The notes: generated by a model not told the origin, from the letters alone. Shown: positions 22,246 to 33,899, numbered from the stretch's first letter. The stretch: DNA of 64,000 nucleotides from Monoplex corrugatus (GCA_030674185.1 CM060312.1:3490975-3554974), one strand, 5' to 3'. Translations and numbers: made by a program.

Positions 22246-23640
22246 ATCAATATGAATGAATGTGGTCTGTGTGCATGCTGAATATCAATACAAATGGATG
22301 TGGTCTGTGTGAATGCATAATATTAATACAAATGAATGTGGTCTGTATGCATGCAGAATATCAATACAAATGGATGTGGTCTGTGTGCATGCAGAATATC
22401 AATACAAATGGATGTGGTCTGTGTGTATGCATAATATCAATACAAATGGATGTGGTCTGTATGCATGCAGAATATCAATACAAATGGATGTGGTCTGTGT
22501 GAATGCAGAATATCAATACAAATGGATGTGGTCTGTGTGAATGCATAATATTAATACAAATGAATGTGGTCTGTATGCATGCAGAATATCAATACAAATG
22601 GATGTGGTCTGTGTGCATGCAGAATATCAATACAAATGGATGTGGTCTGTGTGTATGCATAATATCAATACAAATGGATGTGGTCTGTATGCATGCAGAA
22701 TATTAATACAAATGGATGTGGTCTGTGTGAATGCAGAATATCAATACAAATGGATGTGGTCTGTGTGCATGCAGAATATCAATACAAATGGATGTGGTCT
22801 GTATGCATGCAGAATATCAATACAAATGGATGTGGTCTGTGTGAATGCAGAATATCAATACAAATGGATGTGGTCTGTGTGCATGCATAATATCAATACA
22901 AATGGATGTGGTCTGTGTGAATGAGAATATCAATACAAATGGATGTGGTCTGTATGCATGCAGAATATCAATACAAATGGATGTGGTCTGTATGCATGCA
23001 GAATATCAATACAAATGGATGTGGTCTGTATGCATGCAGAATATCAATACAAATGGATGTGGTCTGTGTGCATGCATAATATCAATACAAATGGATGTGG
23101 TCTGTGTGCATGCAGAATATCAATACAAATGGATGTGGTCTGTATGCATGCAGAATATCAATACAAATGGATGTGGTCTGTATGCATGCAGAATATCAAT
23201 GCAAATGGATATGGTCTGTGTGTATGCAGAATATTAATACAAATGAATGTGGTCTGTGTGAATGCAGAATATCAATACAAATGGATGTGGTCTGTGTGTA
23301 TGCAGAATATCAATACAAATGGATGTGGTCTGTATGCATGCAGAATATCAATACAAATGGATGTGGTCTGTGTGTATGCAGAATATCAATGCAAATGAAT
23401 GTGGTCTGTATGCATGCAGAATATCAATACAAATGGATGTGGTCTGTATGCATGCAGAATATCAATACAAATGGATGTGGTCTGTATGCATGCAGAATAT
23501 CAATACAAATGGATTGTTGCAGAATTCAATACGTGAATGTCTGCGTGCAGAAATATCAATACAAATGAATGTGGTCTGTGTGCATGCAGAATATCAATAC
23601 GAATGGATGTGGTCTGTGTGAATGCAGAATATCAATACAA
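22215..23640. repeat. 38-bp minisatellite array
   Basis: About 37 units of 38 bp built from AATATCAATACAAATGGATG plus TGGTCTGT and GTGCATGCAG. Variable sites are GTGTGCAT/GTATGCAT/GTGTGAAT and AATGGATG/AATGAATG. Their order repeats with a period of 228 bp (six units) between 22260 and 22700. The open frames across it are only translated repeat. The paralogous block C' has a single diverged unit at this place. Confidence 0.96.
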
Positions 23641-23649
23641 ATGAACATG

Positions 23650-23815
23650 GATATAGTATTGCTAGAGGTGGTGCCTCAAAACCAACATTGCATACATTTC
23701 AAATCTTCAAAACATCGGAAATCACTTAGAAGCATTGCTTGAGGCGGCACCCCAAAAACCAACATTGCACACATTTCAAATCTTCAATACAACGGAATTC
23801 ACTTAGAAGCAAAGC
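23650..23815. repeat. Two-copy tandem duplication of about 80 bp
   Basis: Two neighbouring copies share CCAACATTGCA, ACATTTCAAATCTTCAA and ATTCACTTAGAAGCA-like words and a CTTGAGGCGGCACC-like core. No coding potential seen. Confidence 0.7.
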
Positions 23816-23879
23816 AAACACACACACTCACAGAAAATTTCAGTCCATACGACGATTTTGGCCCATAGGATGTTCAGAT

Positions 23880-24170
23880 GTTAGGGTTCCTAATCACTAA
23901 CGTGTCTCTCGTCGCTTGGCATAGCGAACGGGCGCCGGATGAATCCACCGCCGAATGACGCGAAGATGTTCACTACAGTAGACGTGGAGTCCTGCAAAGG
24001 GCGGCACCAAGGAAACGAGCTGAGTAGAACGGCTGGGCCGTAGGCTCGTGGCGTGGAAGTACCGCCGATCTTGCTGGAAGATGCAGCCACAGAAGCCCCT
24101 CTGACCCAACCAAACACTCCTGTCCCCAAACGAGAAGAAAAGGGAAAAAATAAAAAGATGAACAAAACTG
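23880..24170. other. GC-rich unassigned segment
   Basis: Clearly richer in G+C and CpG than its surroundings (words such as GAACGGGCGCCGG and CCGCCGAATGACGCG). Both strands have short open frames of 60-90 codons, without a recognisable domain. It could be a remnant of a transposon or an exon; no assignment. Confidence 0.35.
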
Positions 24171-25450
24171 CCGTGACAGTTGCACTGCTAAATCCAATTC
24201 AGAATGGCTGCTTACACCTTGAATATTGTTACTGCCTTGATGTCTCTAAATGCAAATACTGTGTTGTTTATAGGGTCACACTGTACACTGTGCAATGAGG
24301 TACAACTGTCCTTTTGTAGATATACAGTTCAGAACAATCACAACACCCAGTCACTACAGATCCTTATACACTATATTTACAAAGTGTAGCACACACATGT
24401 CTGTGTAAAATGTCACAAAAGAATGTGTCACATGTCACACATGTCACATGCGTGTGGCAAGCTTTGAAACAATCTTTGCAATTGTTGCAATAGGAATACA
24501 CACTGCACTTTTCACACCATTGTGGTTATAGACACTTTATTAGGACTGTCAGCACATTTGCCAGTTGTGCCCTCTGCTATCTTGTTAAGTCCATAAGATC
24601 AAAGTCATCTGGTAAAATTCATGATCACAAAACTGGTCATTGTCTGATCCTTCTTCCTCCATCTTGACCAAGTGTATAGAGTAATCTCAATCCCTGGTAA
24701 AACTATACTAGATTCTCAGTGTCATTGACTCTTCCACACTTTGGATACTATTAAGCATTTCTTGTCAAAACACCCTGCCCCCTATCAAGACATCTGTCAT
24801 AGCCCATTACCCAGGCAGGCAGATGAGAGCCACCAGTTAACAAGGTGTGAGGGTCAATTAGTGTACAGAGCTCTACAACTGCTATAGTGGTTGGCCAGAA
24901 GAAAGGAAATCCTATCTCTTAACTGTTCAAGTAGTTGGCAGGAATGACAGCAACAGTTTCACCAACTGCTGAACGGGTTTACGGGAATGAAAGGGTTAAT
25001 ACACGTCACATCCACCTTTCTTTAGGAGAACGAAATTAATGAAACATTTTCTTTATACCTCTAATTCTATCTTTCAGCTCATAGGAGATAAATGTCTGTT
25101 TTCACCATTTCTATTACAACTGTTATTCAATAACCAATCACTCATTTCCCCCAAGGACTCACTCATTCATCCACATCGTTTTATCCATGATCAGTATACT
25201 GTCCCTCATCATCATGTCCGTGTTTCACTCATACTTTAGAAAATCTGGTTTCTTGCTCTGTCTTCCAGACCTTGTTCTGTAAGGAGAACTATCTGGTTCT
25301 GGTTTCCTGTCCTTTTTTTTTTTGTTGTATGTTTCATGCTGGTTCTAAAATCGTTCCTTGCTCTCATGTCTGTACTGACTGATCTGGTGTTCACTGATGT
25401 ATCTGTACAGATGACTTCCTGATGCATCCTAACAGATGCCTTTGCGTGCT
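24171..25450. other. Intergenic, nothing recognised
   Basis: AT-rich, with only short open frames that show no domain. A small cluster of TGTCACATG repeats lies at 24410-24460. No repeat family shared with the rest of the window was noticed. Confidence 0.5.
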
Positions 25451-26460
25451 CTGACGTGTTTCAGCTGATGCATCCTGAACAGATGACTTCACTGATGCAT
25501 TCTGTACAGATGACTTCTCTGATGCATCCTGAACAGATGCCTTCATCTGATGCATCTGTACAGATGACTTCTCTGATGCATCCTATACAGATGACTTCAT
25601 TGATGCATTCTGTACAGATGACTTCTCTGATGCATCCTGTGCAGATGACTTCATTGATGCATTCTGTACAGATGACTTCTCTGATGCATCCTGATACAGA
25701 TGACTTCATTGATGCTTTCCCTGTAACAGATGACTTCTCTGATGCATCCTATACAGATGACTTCATTGATGCATTCTGTACAGATGACTTCTCTGATGCA
25801 TCCTGAACAGATGACTTTGCTGATGCTCCTGAACAGATGACTTCCTGATGCATCCTAACAGATGCTTCCTGATGCATCCTGAACAGATGACTTCCTGAAT
25901 GCATCCTGAACAGATGACTTCGCTGATGCATTCTGAACATGACTGACTTCTCTGATGCATTCCTGAATCAGATGTCTTCGCTGATGCATCCTGTACAGAT
26001 GATTTCACTGATATATCTCGAACAGATGACTTCTCTGATGCATTCTGAATGGCTGACTTTCCTGATGCATCCTGAATAGATTGCTGAGCTGATACATCCT
26101 GAACAGATGACTTCTCTGATGCATTCTGAACAGCTGACTTTCCTGATGCATTCTGAATAGATGGCTGATCTGATGCATCCTGTACAGATGACTTCACTGA
26201 TGCATCCTGAACAGATGTCTTTGCTGATGCATCCTGAACAGATGATTTCACTGATATATCCTGAACAGATGACTTCTCTGACGCATTCTGAATAGATGGC
26301 TGATCTGATGCATCCTACACAGATGACGTCGCAGATGCAATCTGAACAGATGGCTTCATTGATGCATCCTGAACAGATGACTTTATTGATGCACCCTGAA
26401 CAGATGACTTTGCTGATATATCCTGAACAGATGACTTCGCTGAAGTCCTGACATCAGTAC
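25450..26460. repeat. 27-bp minisatellite array
   Basis: About 37 units of 27 bp, with core GATGCATCCTGAACAGATGA plus CTTCTCT/CTTCACT. The unit length keeps the reading frame. The minus strand reads nine-residue repeats (KSSVQDASA-like) over 26460-25990, with one in-frame TAG replacing CAG near 26316. Units below 25990 contain indels that break the frame. Confidence 0.95.
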
Positions 26461-26620
26461 GTTCAACTCGTGAATTGCTTTCTTTCTTTTTCCTTTTCTC
26501 GCTGTTAGCTGTCTCTGATGGCTGTTGCACATTTCGTTCAGACTGCTTCACTGACGTTTTTTCCTGCGTCTGTTTTGGTGGAATGGTTGTTTCCTGTTGC
26601 TTGCCAGGTTTGTTGTTTTA
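25990..26620 (-). pseudogene. Possible exon with nine-residue repeats, one nonsense codon
   Basis: Read from 26620 down, the minus strand is open for about 100 codons. It starts with a Gln/Lys/Thr-rich segment (KQQETTIPPKQTQEK, then a KRKKKES basic patch), followed by repeats of the type KSSVQDASA. The frame continues after a single CAG-to-TAG change near 26316 as far as about 25990. A non-repetitive low-complexity lead-in in the same frame as the repeats is unlike the other arrays in this window, which are not frame-preserving. It may be a degraded exon of a Ser/Gln-rich protein, or chance. A start codon or splice site could not be fixed. Confidence 0.3.
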
Positions 26621-26694
26621 CTGCTGGCTTCCAGAGTTCTCCATTGCCTCATTGTCTGAACTGACATTTATATACATGTTACAGTGAATAGCAT

Positions 26695-26828
26695 TTAGTT
26701 CACATTTACACCATCAGTTCACATTACACCATCAGTTCACATTTACACATTTACCCGATCAGTTCACATTTACACATTTACACCATTAGTTCACATTTAC
26801 ACATTTACACAATCAGTTCACATTTACA
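26695..26828. repeat. Short tandem repeat TTCACATTTACA
   Basis: About five irregular copies of a roughly 20-30 bp unit (AGTTCACATTTACAC) that run directly into the 28-bp satellite. Confidence 0.8.
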
Positions 26829-27120
26829 CAAATATCATCCCATGCTGCTATCTACATGAATATCATCCCGTGCTGCTGTCTACGCGAATATCATCCTGTG
26901 CTGCTGTCTACGCGATATCATCCTGTGCTACTATATACACGAATATCATCTCATGCTGCTATCTACACGAATATCATCTCATGCTGCTATCTACACGAAT
27001 ATCATCCCATGCTGCTATTTACACGAATATCATCCTGTGTTGCTATATACACGAATATCATTCCATGCTGCTATCAACATGAATATCATCCTATGCTGCC
27101 ATCTACACGAACATCATCTG
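26826..27120. repeat. 28-bp satellite, array 2 (before GPCR 2)
   Basis: About ten units of the same 28-bp repeat as at 3436-5770. It ends at the same point relative to the GPCR upstream region (CATCATCTGATGGCAAACC). Confidence 0.93.
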
Positions 27121-28001
27121 ATGGCAAACCACAAAAAGTCAAATTATGCTACAAGACTAGGTTTGTAGGCACAAAAATGATGATCGTGTTCAGCTCCTTG
27201 TTTACAAGCTTAAGTGGTTCCCAATCCATGCACGGGTAGAAAAGAAACCCTTAACTCGCTGTTACATTATTTTGTCTCTGAAACCACCCCTGCCTATCTG
27301 TAATGACTATACTGAACCAATCTCAGCATGTCTGAACTACTTGTTGCAAAACCTTACAGAGATAGAGGGACCTGTTTGCTGCTATGTCTCATGATTTCAC
27401 CCAAAGACCGCTCTGGTTATGGAATTATTTGAAAAATAAGAACACTTATTATAGTGTAATGTAGTGTAGCAAAACAGTAGCATTGTAGTAGCAGCATAGC
27501 AGTGATAATAATAAAGATACTGGTGCTTTAGATTTCTGTTCAACTTTTACTGGTATTTCATTCTAGGTATAATGTCTGATACTCATTAACCTCCTAATTT
27601 TATTTATCGATATGTGACTTTGATCAACTATTTTGTTCATGTATAATTATATAGCTTACTAACAATACAACAATCAGAGGTATTGGTTACGTGTTGTTGT
27701 CGTGTATATCAGTGCTATTAGCTACATATTACTGACTCCATCCACAACAGGATTAGAAAAATGGGAAAACACATAACAACAACAACCACAACAACAACAA
27801 AACATTAACAGTAATATAACTGGTGTTTGCAACACTTGCAACACTCACAATTTAAAATCATGGCTAGACTGGTGGTTAATGCTTGAAGCGGGTTTTACAC
27901 CAGAAGTTATAGCGATTTGTATATTTGTCAAAACTCGTTTTTGTTTTTGTGCTTAGGGCTTCATTGTGCAGAGGCTTTCGTTGAAAGGTCAATTAAGTAC
28001 C
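27121..28001 (+). other. GPCR upstream region, duplicated block A'
   Basis: Non-coding counterpart of 5771-6643, with small indels. It includes the (CAA)n stretch and a T-rich tract ending in TTAG at 27938-27957. Confidence 0.8.
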
Positions 28002-29075
28002 ATGGAAGCATTTTCAACTGCCAGCATGCTTAATGCTACTTTAACTATGAAATTCAATTACTTTCATGACCATTTACGTGAAACTCCAGAAGGATGCATC
28101 GTTGTAAATTCATCAGCAGAATTCGATCCTTGGGATAATCCTCACAACTTAGTCAGCAAACTGGTGACAACGTGGGGGAGACTCGTGAGTGGCGCAGTCA
28201 TGCCTATACTTCTTCTCATCAGCGTTCCATGTAACATCATCAATACTGTGATTTTCTTCAAAAATGATATCAAAGAACGTATCAACCTGTGTCTGTTTTT
28301 CCTGTCACTGGCGGATTTGATTCACATGGTGCAGACCTGCTGTCATTTTGCGGACCACACCTACCTTGTGTTGACCCAAAAATCATCCCAAGGAGTATTA
28401 TTAAAATTCTTGTTGAACAACCATCTTTCTGGTTTGTTTGGATTTGGCTGGGTTTCAGTCTGGATAACCACCATTATTGCATGCGAGCGGTGTTTCTGTG
28501 TGGTGAATCCACTGCTTTCTCAGACAGTGCTGAAGACAAGGACCATGTGGGTCATCATCTTGTTGCCCTCCACTGTCCTTTTAGGAGTCTTCTTTGTGAT
28601 AAATACCAAGTGGAACATTGTGTGTACATTCCATGCTATGGCCAACTTAACTCAGGAGGATATATACCCCAGTGAGTTTTTCCTAGACAACAAAGACCTG
28701 ATTAACATGTTAGACAGTGTGGTATATGGTTTAATCGTTCCACAGTTTTGCGTTATCACAGTCACGGTCGCTACAATCATCACTGTCATCAAATTCAAGT
28801 CATTGGCTGAATGGAGGAAACAGTCATCTTTATCTGCTGCTGTAATATCAAACCGTGACGTAGCCGTGACGAGGATGCTGGTGGGAACGTCTGTCCTCTA
28901 CATCGTCTGCTTTATCCCACGCATTGCTATGCGCATTGCCATGCTCTTGGTCAAAGGTCTCAGTTTTGGAGGACGCTACAACAACATGTACAACATCCTG
29001 ATGATCACTGCCACACAATTTGGCTGTATAAACTCCTCCTTCAACTTCCCCATATATTTATATATTTGGCTCTAA
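28002..29075 (+). CDS. Rhodopsin-family GPCR, copy 2 (truncated after TM7)
   Basis: Paralog of the receptor at 6644. The start is set at the ATG (ACCATGG) equivalent to copy 1. An in-frame ATG 36 bases upstream is not conserved (copy 1 has a stop in that stretch). Landmarks are the same: CNIIN in TM1, LSLADL in TM2, ERC at the end of TM3, CFIPR in TM6. TM7 is in frame here (TQFGCINSSFNFPIY), but one extra base in an AT-rich run at 29052-29067 causes a frameshift and a stop at 29073. In the ancestral frame a short tail runs on to a TGA at 29149. If real, the frameshift removes the cytoplasmic tail only; TM7 is mostly kept. Differences from copy 1 are spread over the N-terminus and loops. Ligand unknown. 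Confidence 0.83.
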   Translation: MEAFSTASMLNATLTMKFNYFHDHLRETPEGCIVVNSSAEFDPWDNPHNLVSKLVTTWGRLVSGAVMPILLLISVPCNIINTVIFFKNDIKERINLCLFFLSLADLIHMVQTCCHFADHTYLVLTQKSSQGVLLKFLLNNHLSGLFGFGWVSVWITTIIACERCFCVVNPLLSQTVLKTRTMWVIILLPSTVLLGVFFVINTKWNIVCTFHAMANLTQEDIYPSEFFLDNKDLINMLDSVVYGLIVPQFCVITVTVATIITVIKFKSLAEWRKQSSLSAAVISNRDVAVTRMLVGTSVLYIVCFIPRIAMRIAMLLVKGLSFGGRYNNMYNILMITATQFGCINSSFNFPIYLYIWL

Positions 29076-29446
29076 ATTCCGGACCACTCTCAAAGCAATG
29101 TTTCATATAAAATCTGTGGCGGCTGTGAAGACTGCAGGTAGTGGCACATGAGACACATCAGGAACTGTATCCTATGCTGGTTATAACTGAAATGCACCAT
29201 TTTGTTGTCAAACTAACAGCTTAAATATTGTGTATATCTTTCACATGTATTTCACGTTCCAGTCCTGAATACAGCATTGGTGCATGGACATTTTGCTTTC
29301 CTGGTAGGTCTGTTTAGAACTTTTTTGACAATTTTCAAAACCAGACCATACTGTCATACTTAATAATGAAGACAATTTGTATAGCTCTGACTCTAGTCAC
29401 CCAGGCTACTGGACGCTTTACAGATAACCACATTGAGCAGTGATCT
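29076..29446. other. GPCR 2 3' region, duplicated
   Basis: Counterpart of 7757-8080. It carries the out-of-frame C-tail to 29151 and then non-coding sequence. Homology ends at CACATTGAG. Confidence 0.75.
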
Positions 29447-30125
29447 TAACGTCTAATGGAAGGGACTGGAAGCTCCAGTTATTGACAAACTCTGTCTCAG
29501 AAAACCTACACGCTTAAAACTGTTATCACGTTGTTCGTTGATGATCGTACAACAATACAGTATGATCTGATAATAAAATTCACAACACATGTTGACATGT
29601 GCTTGGGTCATGATCTTCAGTTTTAAATCTCAAATGTATGACATATCATTACGTATATTCTGCATGTTATATGTTGTTTGTATGTCAACTACACTTTTCC
29701 CTATGTTTATGAGATGATACCATTTTCCTTACCACATTGTATGTTGACATATGTTTATTGTAAGCCAAAAGAATGAATATAAACGTTTATGATAAAAACA
29801 TTTACACCAATGTTGAAAACGTCCATGGCTAAAGTTCAGAGTTCAAAGATTGTTCAGAAAGGACTATTTGTGTTTGCTCAGAAGGAGTTCATCGCACTCG
29901 GAAAATTCCATATGCTCTCTGCTCAAATCTGCCAGTAATTATCTGGCAGACTCATGATCCTGCATAAAATCCCATTCACTGGCAAGGTCTTGAAATAAAG
30001 AAGGGAGAGAAGAACAGGATCTGTGAAACACAAAGCTGATACTGACATTGCCAGCACCTTCAACCTCTTTTATCTCCTCTGCAACAATTAACTCTGTCAA
30101 TACCAGCCACTGTTACAATGCTGCA
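29447..30125. other. Intergenic with a SINE fragment
   Basis: No gene. At 29866-29998 the minus strand matches 42815-42935, the 3' part of a tRNA-Lys-like SINE. The rest shows nothing recognisable. Confidence 0.6.
29866..29998 (-). mobile_element. SINE family S2, 3' fragment
   Basis: The reverse complement shares AAGACCTTGCCA, TCTG(C/T)CAGATAA, CTGGCAGA and CATATGGAATT with 42815-42935, in the same order. It is 5' truncated, without the tRNA head. Confidence 0.65.
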
Positions 30126-30503
30126 ACAGAATAAAGAACACTATGTCTGATGTGACAGTCACTGGGGACAGTTATCACTACACTGCAAAAACAGAATAAA
30201 GAACACTATGTCTGATGTGACAGTCACTGGGGACAGTTATCACTACACTACAACAACAGAATAAAGAACACTATGTCTGATGTGACAGTCACTGGGGACA
30301 GTTATCACTACACTACAACAACAGAATAAAGAACACTATGTCTGATGTGACAGTCACTGGGGACAGTTATCACTACACTACAACAACAGAATAAAGAACA
30401 CTATGTCTGATGTGACAGTCACTGGGGACAGTTATCACTACACTACAACAACAGAATAAAGAACACTATGTCTGATGTGACAGTCACTGGGGACAGTTAT
30501 CAC
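30126..30503. repeat. 65-bp tandem repeat, about 6 units
   Basis: Units begin at 30126, 30191, 30256, 30321, 30386 and 30451 (exactly 65 bp apart), with ACAGAATAAAGAACACTATG and TGACAGTCACTGGGGACAG. They are nearly identical, so the array is recent. Confidence 0.97.
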
Positions 30504-30563
30504 AAGTCTTTCTTCTTCTATACTGTTCACCTATCAAGAAGCAAAAGGAAAAGATAGCGAGTT

Positions 30564-30598
30564 TGCACACACAGACACACACAGACACACAGACACAA

Positions 30599-30690
<92 letters not shown>
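30564..30690. repeat. (AC)n microsatellite
   Basis: AC dinucleotide tract with ACAG and AACA interruptions at the left, directly before the RNase H LINE fragment. Confidence 0.97.
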
Positions 30691-30693
<3 letters not shown>

Positions 30694-30694
30694 T

Positions 30695-32105
30695 TCTGTC
30701 TCTGAACAACTATCATGAGCTAGCGAAAGCAAAGTTTGCAGTCAGAACTACTTCACAAACGGACAATTTTGTGAGCAAAGAAATTAAACTAAGGTCTGAT
30801 GTTGACTTTCCAAAACGAGCAAGCAACATTTCATCACAAATGACTGTTGCAACTTATGTATCTGACTTAGTCAAACAGTCTAACATAAATTTGGATGAAA
30901 TAGCTGAGACACCATCCACAACGCCTATCCCTACATGGGAAATGCTTAAAGCCACTTTTGATATTGATTATACAGATGCTAAGAAATATGAAAATATCAA
31001 CATTTCGATATGCACAGCGAGAGAACACGTCGATGAAAATTACCGTACCCACCTCCATATTTTTACCGATGGGTCAGTCTTAGAAAATAAATCTGCTGGA
31101 GCAGCGATTTATGTTCCAAAATTTAGAATACAAAAGTCATTTTTTATTGGGCCAAATATATCTATATTTACAGCGGAATTAGTCGCTATTATACAAGCGT
31201 TGCATTATTTAGTAGACCTTAAACCTGTATTTGTCAAAGTAGTTCTCTTTGTTGATTCGAAATCTGTATTATATGCCTTACAGTCTTTTGATACAGACAC
31301 AAGAACTGGCTTAATTACTGAGGCAAATCATCTTATACATCGTTTAAGGACAAAAGGTACAGATATCAGTTTATGCTGGGTCCTTCTCACGTTGGTCTTC
31401 ACGGCAACGAAGTAGTAGACAGAGCAGCTAAGCAAGGTGCACACTACACTGATAATACTATAGAATTACGTATTAAAACTTCCGTAAAAGAAGCTTGCGG
31501 CTTGCTAGAATCAGCCTCATGGATTCGTTTTCATGAGCATTTGAATGAAAAGATTGTGACACAACAAATGATAAAACATTCTTTTCAAAATGTATGTAAA
31601 AAATTGCAGTATTCTTCCATATATCATTCGAGATCGATTGTTGCTGTTCATTTTCGTATTCATCTAAACGCGTTGAAAACAAAATATTGTAAAAATATCA
31701 AGTGCATTTGCGGAGAACAATTCACACTGGTTCACTGTTTATTTTACTGCAAAAAGCTACGTTCTTTTTTCCAAAAATGTTTACACAAGAAAACTATTCT
31801 GAAACTCATTTTAAAGAAGTAACTTCAGATCAATCTTTGTCAGTTAAAATTTCAGAATCATTGGTTCTCAGTCCTGTTAATGTATTGCTTTAAGTTTATG
31901 AAGTTTGTACTTTAGGGTTAAATTTTCCCTTCGCATTGTTAATGTTAATTGTTAGTGTTAAGATCTTGTTCCATTTTTATATTTACCCGCTTACTCATGT
32001 CTCATACTCTGCCCCCAATCAAACTACGCCCATCTCCCATCCTCCATTTTTTCCCCCCGTCTAATATCATTCATAGTGAACAGACGTTAAATCAAAGAAC
32101 GAACG
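30695..32105 (+). mobile_element. I/Nimb-like LINE 3' part with RNase H domain
   Basis: Open from about 30700. The RNase H1-type domain shows all four acidic positions: TDGS (about 31067), TAEL (about 31170), VDSKSVL (about 31253) and EVVDRAAKQG (about 31410). A one-base deletion near 31380 shifts the frame between LCWV and SHVGLHGN. After the domain comes a C-terminal finger with CICGE.....HCLFYC near 31705-31755 and a stop at 31820. The 3' UTR ends in GACGTTAAATCAAAGAACG, which also occurs near 57780. An RNase H domain followed by this finger fits I-superclade non-LTR elements (family knowledge). RT and endonuclease are missing (5' truncated). Confidence 0.8.
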
Positions 32106-32158
<53 letters not shown>

Positions 32159-32626
32159 CACAACACAAGCACACACACACACACACGCCCGCGCACACAG
32201 ACATAGGCATATTCACACACACAAATACACCCACACACACGAGCACACACAAATACACGCACACACACTAGCACAAATACACGCACAAATACACACATGC
32301 ACGTCACATACACACACATACAAATACACACGTAACATGCACACACAAATACACATACAGACATACACAATCAAGCGCGCACGCACACGCACACGCACTT
32401 GCACACACACACACACACACACACACAACACACACACACACACAACACACACACAGTACACACGCGAGCGCGCTCGCAAGCATACAAACTTACACAAATA
32501 CACATACACACTCACACATACACACGCACACAATTACACTCACACAAATACACATACACACTCACACACATATGCATACACACATACACACACATAACAG
32601 ACAACACGCACAAACACACACACACA

Positions 32627-32672
<46 letters not shown>
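32106..32672. repeat. Compound (AC)n-rich microsatellite
   Basis: About 570 bp of ACAC with ATAC, GCAC, AAAT and ACGC variants, seeded at the 3' end of the RNase H LINE. Confidence 0.95.
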
Positions 32673-32677
<5 letters not shown>

Positions 32678-32827
32678 ACCTCCTCTGCTTCCCGCCTGAC
32701 CAGACAGAATTCATACTGCCTTTTGATTCAAAAACTCTAGTCCATGTTAGAAGACACGTCCTAGTCCATACTGTATGACTTATAATGAAATGACATTATT
32801 AGAACATTGAAACATTATTATTCAATA

Positions 32828-33050
32828 GGTCCTTTAACCCCAATTAGGGCATGGAGGATAAATAGGTCCTTTAATCCCCAGTTCAGGCATGGAAGATGAA
32901 TATGTTCTTTAACCTCAATTAGGGAATGGGGGATAAATATGTTCTTTAACCCCAATTAGGGCATGGAAGATAGATATGTGCTTTAACCACAATTAAGGCA
33001 TGGAAGATAAATATGTGCTTTAACCCCAATTGGGGCACGGGGGATAACAG
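32828..33050. repeat. 37-bp tandem repeat, about 6 units
   Basis: Units share CTTTAACCCCAATTAGGGCATGG then AAGATAAATA with substitutions. The first two begin 37 bases apart (32828 and 32865). Confidence 0.9.
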
Positions 33051-33460
33051 CAAATGAATAAAAATCCAACGGGTTTATCGTATAACACGAGGCAAAAAGA
33101 ACTTTGTCCGGAAGAAAAACATTCTTGTGGAGCTGTCTTAAGTTAGAATAGTCAAGTGTTCTAAAGACAACTAAGTCATTTCATCATCTACCAAATGGCA
33201 AGAACGTCAGCCTTTCATCATAAACAGTCTGCTAGTCTTTCATTTACATGACGTCTGCTTTTCGCCCTGAAATTTTATAGTCTTCATTGACAGGCTTGCC
33301 CAGAAAACACGGAATGTTACTGATCAAGAGTGGAATGGCTTTATATGTACAGTATACTCACGGCTGTTTGCCCATAAAATAAGGAATTTTACTCATCATG
33401 TGTAAAACTTGGGTGAATGGTCATTCGTCAAAATACTTGTGTGTACCCTAACTCAGAATC
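33051..33460. other. Intergenic, nothing recognised
   Basis: A short internal echo (CTCATCATGTGTAAAACTT versus CTGATCAAGAGTGGAATGG contexts) but no gene or named repeat. Confidence 0.4.
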
Positions 33461-33462
33461 CA

Positions 33463-33532
33463 GTGTGTGTGTGAGTGTGTGTGCGCGTGCGTGCGTGTGT
33501 GCGTGCGTGTGTGTTTGTGTATGTGTGTGTGA
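33463..33532. repeat. (GT)n microsatellite
   Basis: GT tract with GTGCGTGC variants. Confidence 0.95.
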
Positions 33533-33899
33533 TAGAGACAGAAAACAGGGACAGAGGGAGGAGGATAGGTCTGATCAGGGGTCATCCACCCTACTCGCCT
33601 TCTGCCTTCCTGCTCCAAGTTTGCTTTGTGCCCCGGAGCTTTGGTCCGTGTTCGTGATTGCTTTGCTGAATGATGAGAGTGCGTGTCTGGTATTGATTCT
33701 TGAATCATATAGGACAGAAAAAACAGATATTGATCAGGTACCCTACGCTTTGCTTACCTGCTCAATTCTTTGTGCATTCTTCTATTCTTATTAATGTTCG
33801 ATTGATTTATAATTAGTAAAACAAACAAAGCACAACATACACAATGTACACAAACTGACAAATGCAACACGTTTCCACGTTCCCATCGTCAGATCACTC

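Noticed and set aside
22215..23640. Direct repeats of 27-38 bp at regular spacing, CRISPR-like at first sight
   Set aside because: All arrays (27, 28, 29, 37, 38, 50, 65 bp) are head-to-tail without unique spacers, no cas genes are present, and the setting is a eukaryotic genome.
30695..32105. LTR retrotransposon or cellular RNase H gene
   Set aside because: No LTRs, integrase or protease are seen. The C-terminal finger and tail fit a non-LTR element, and the frame is broken.
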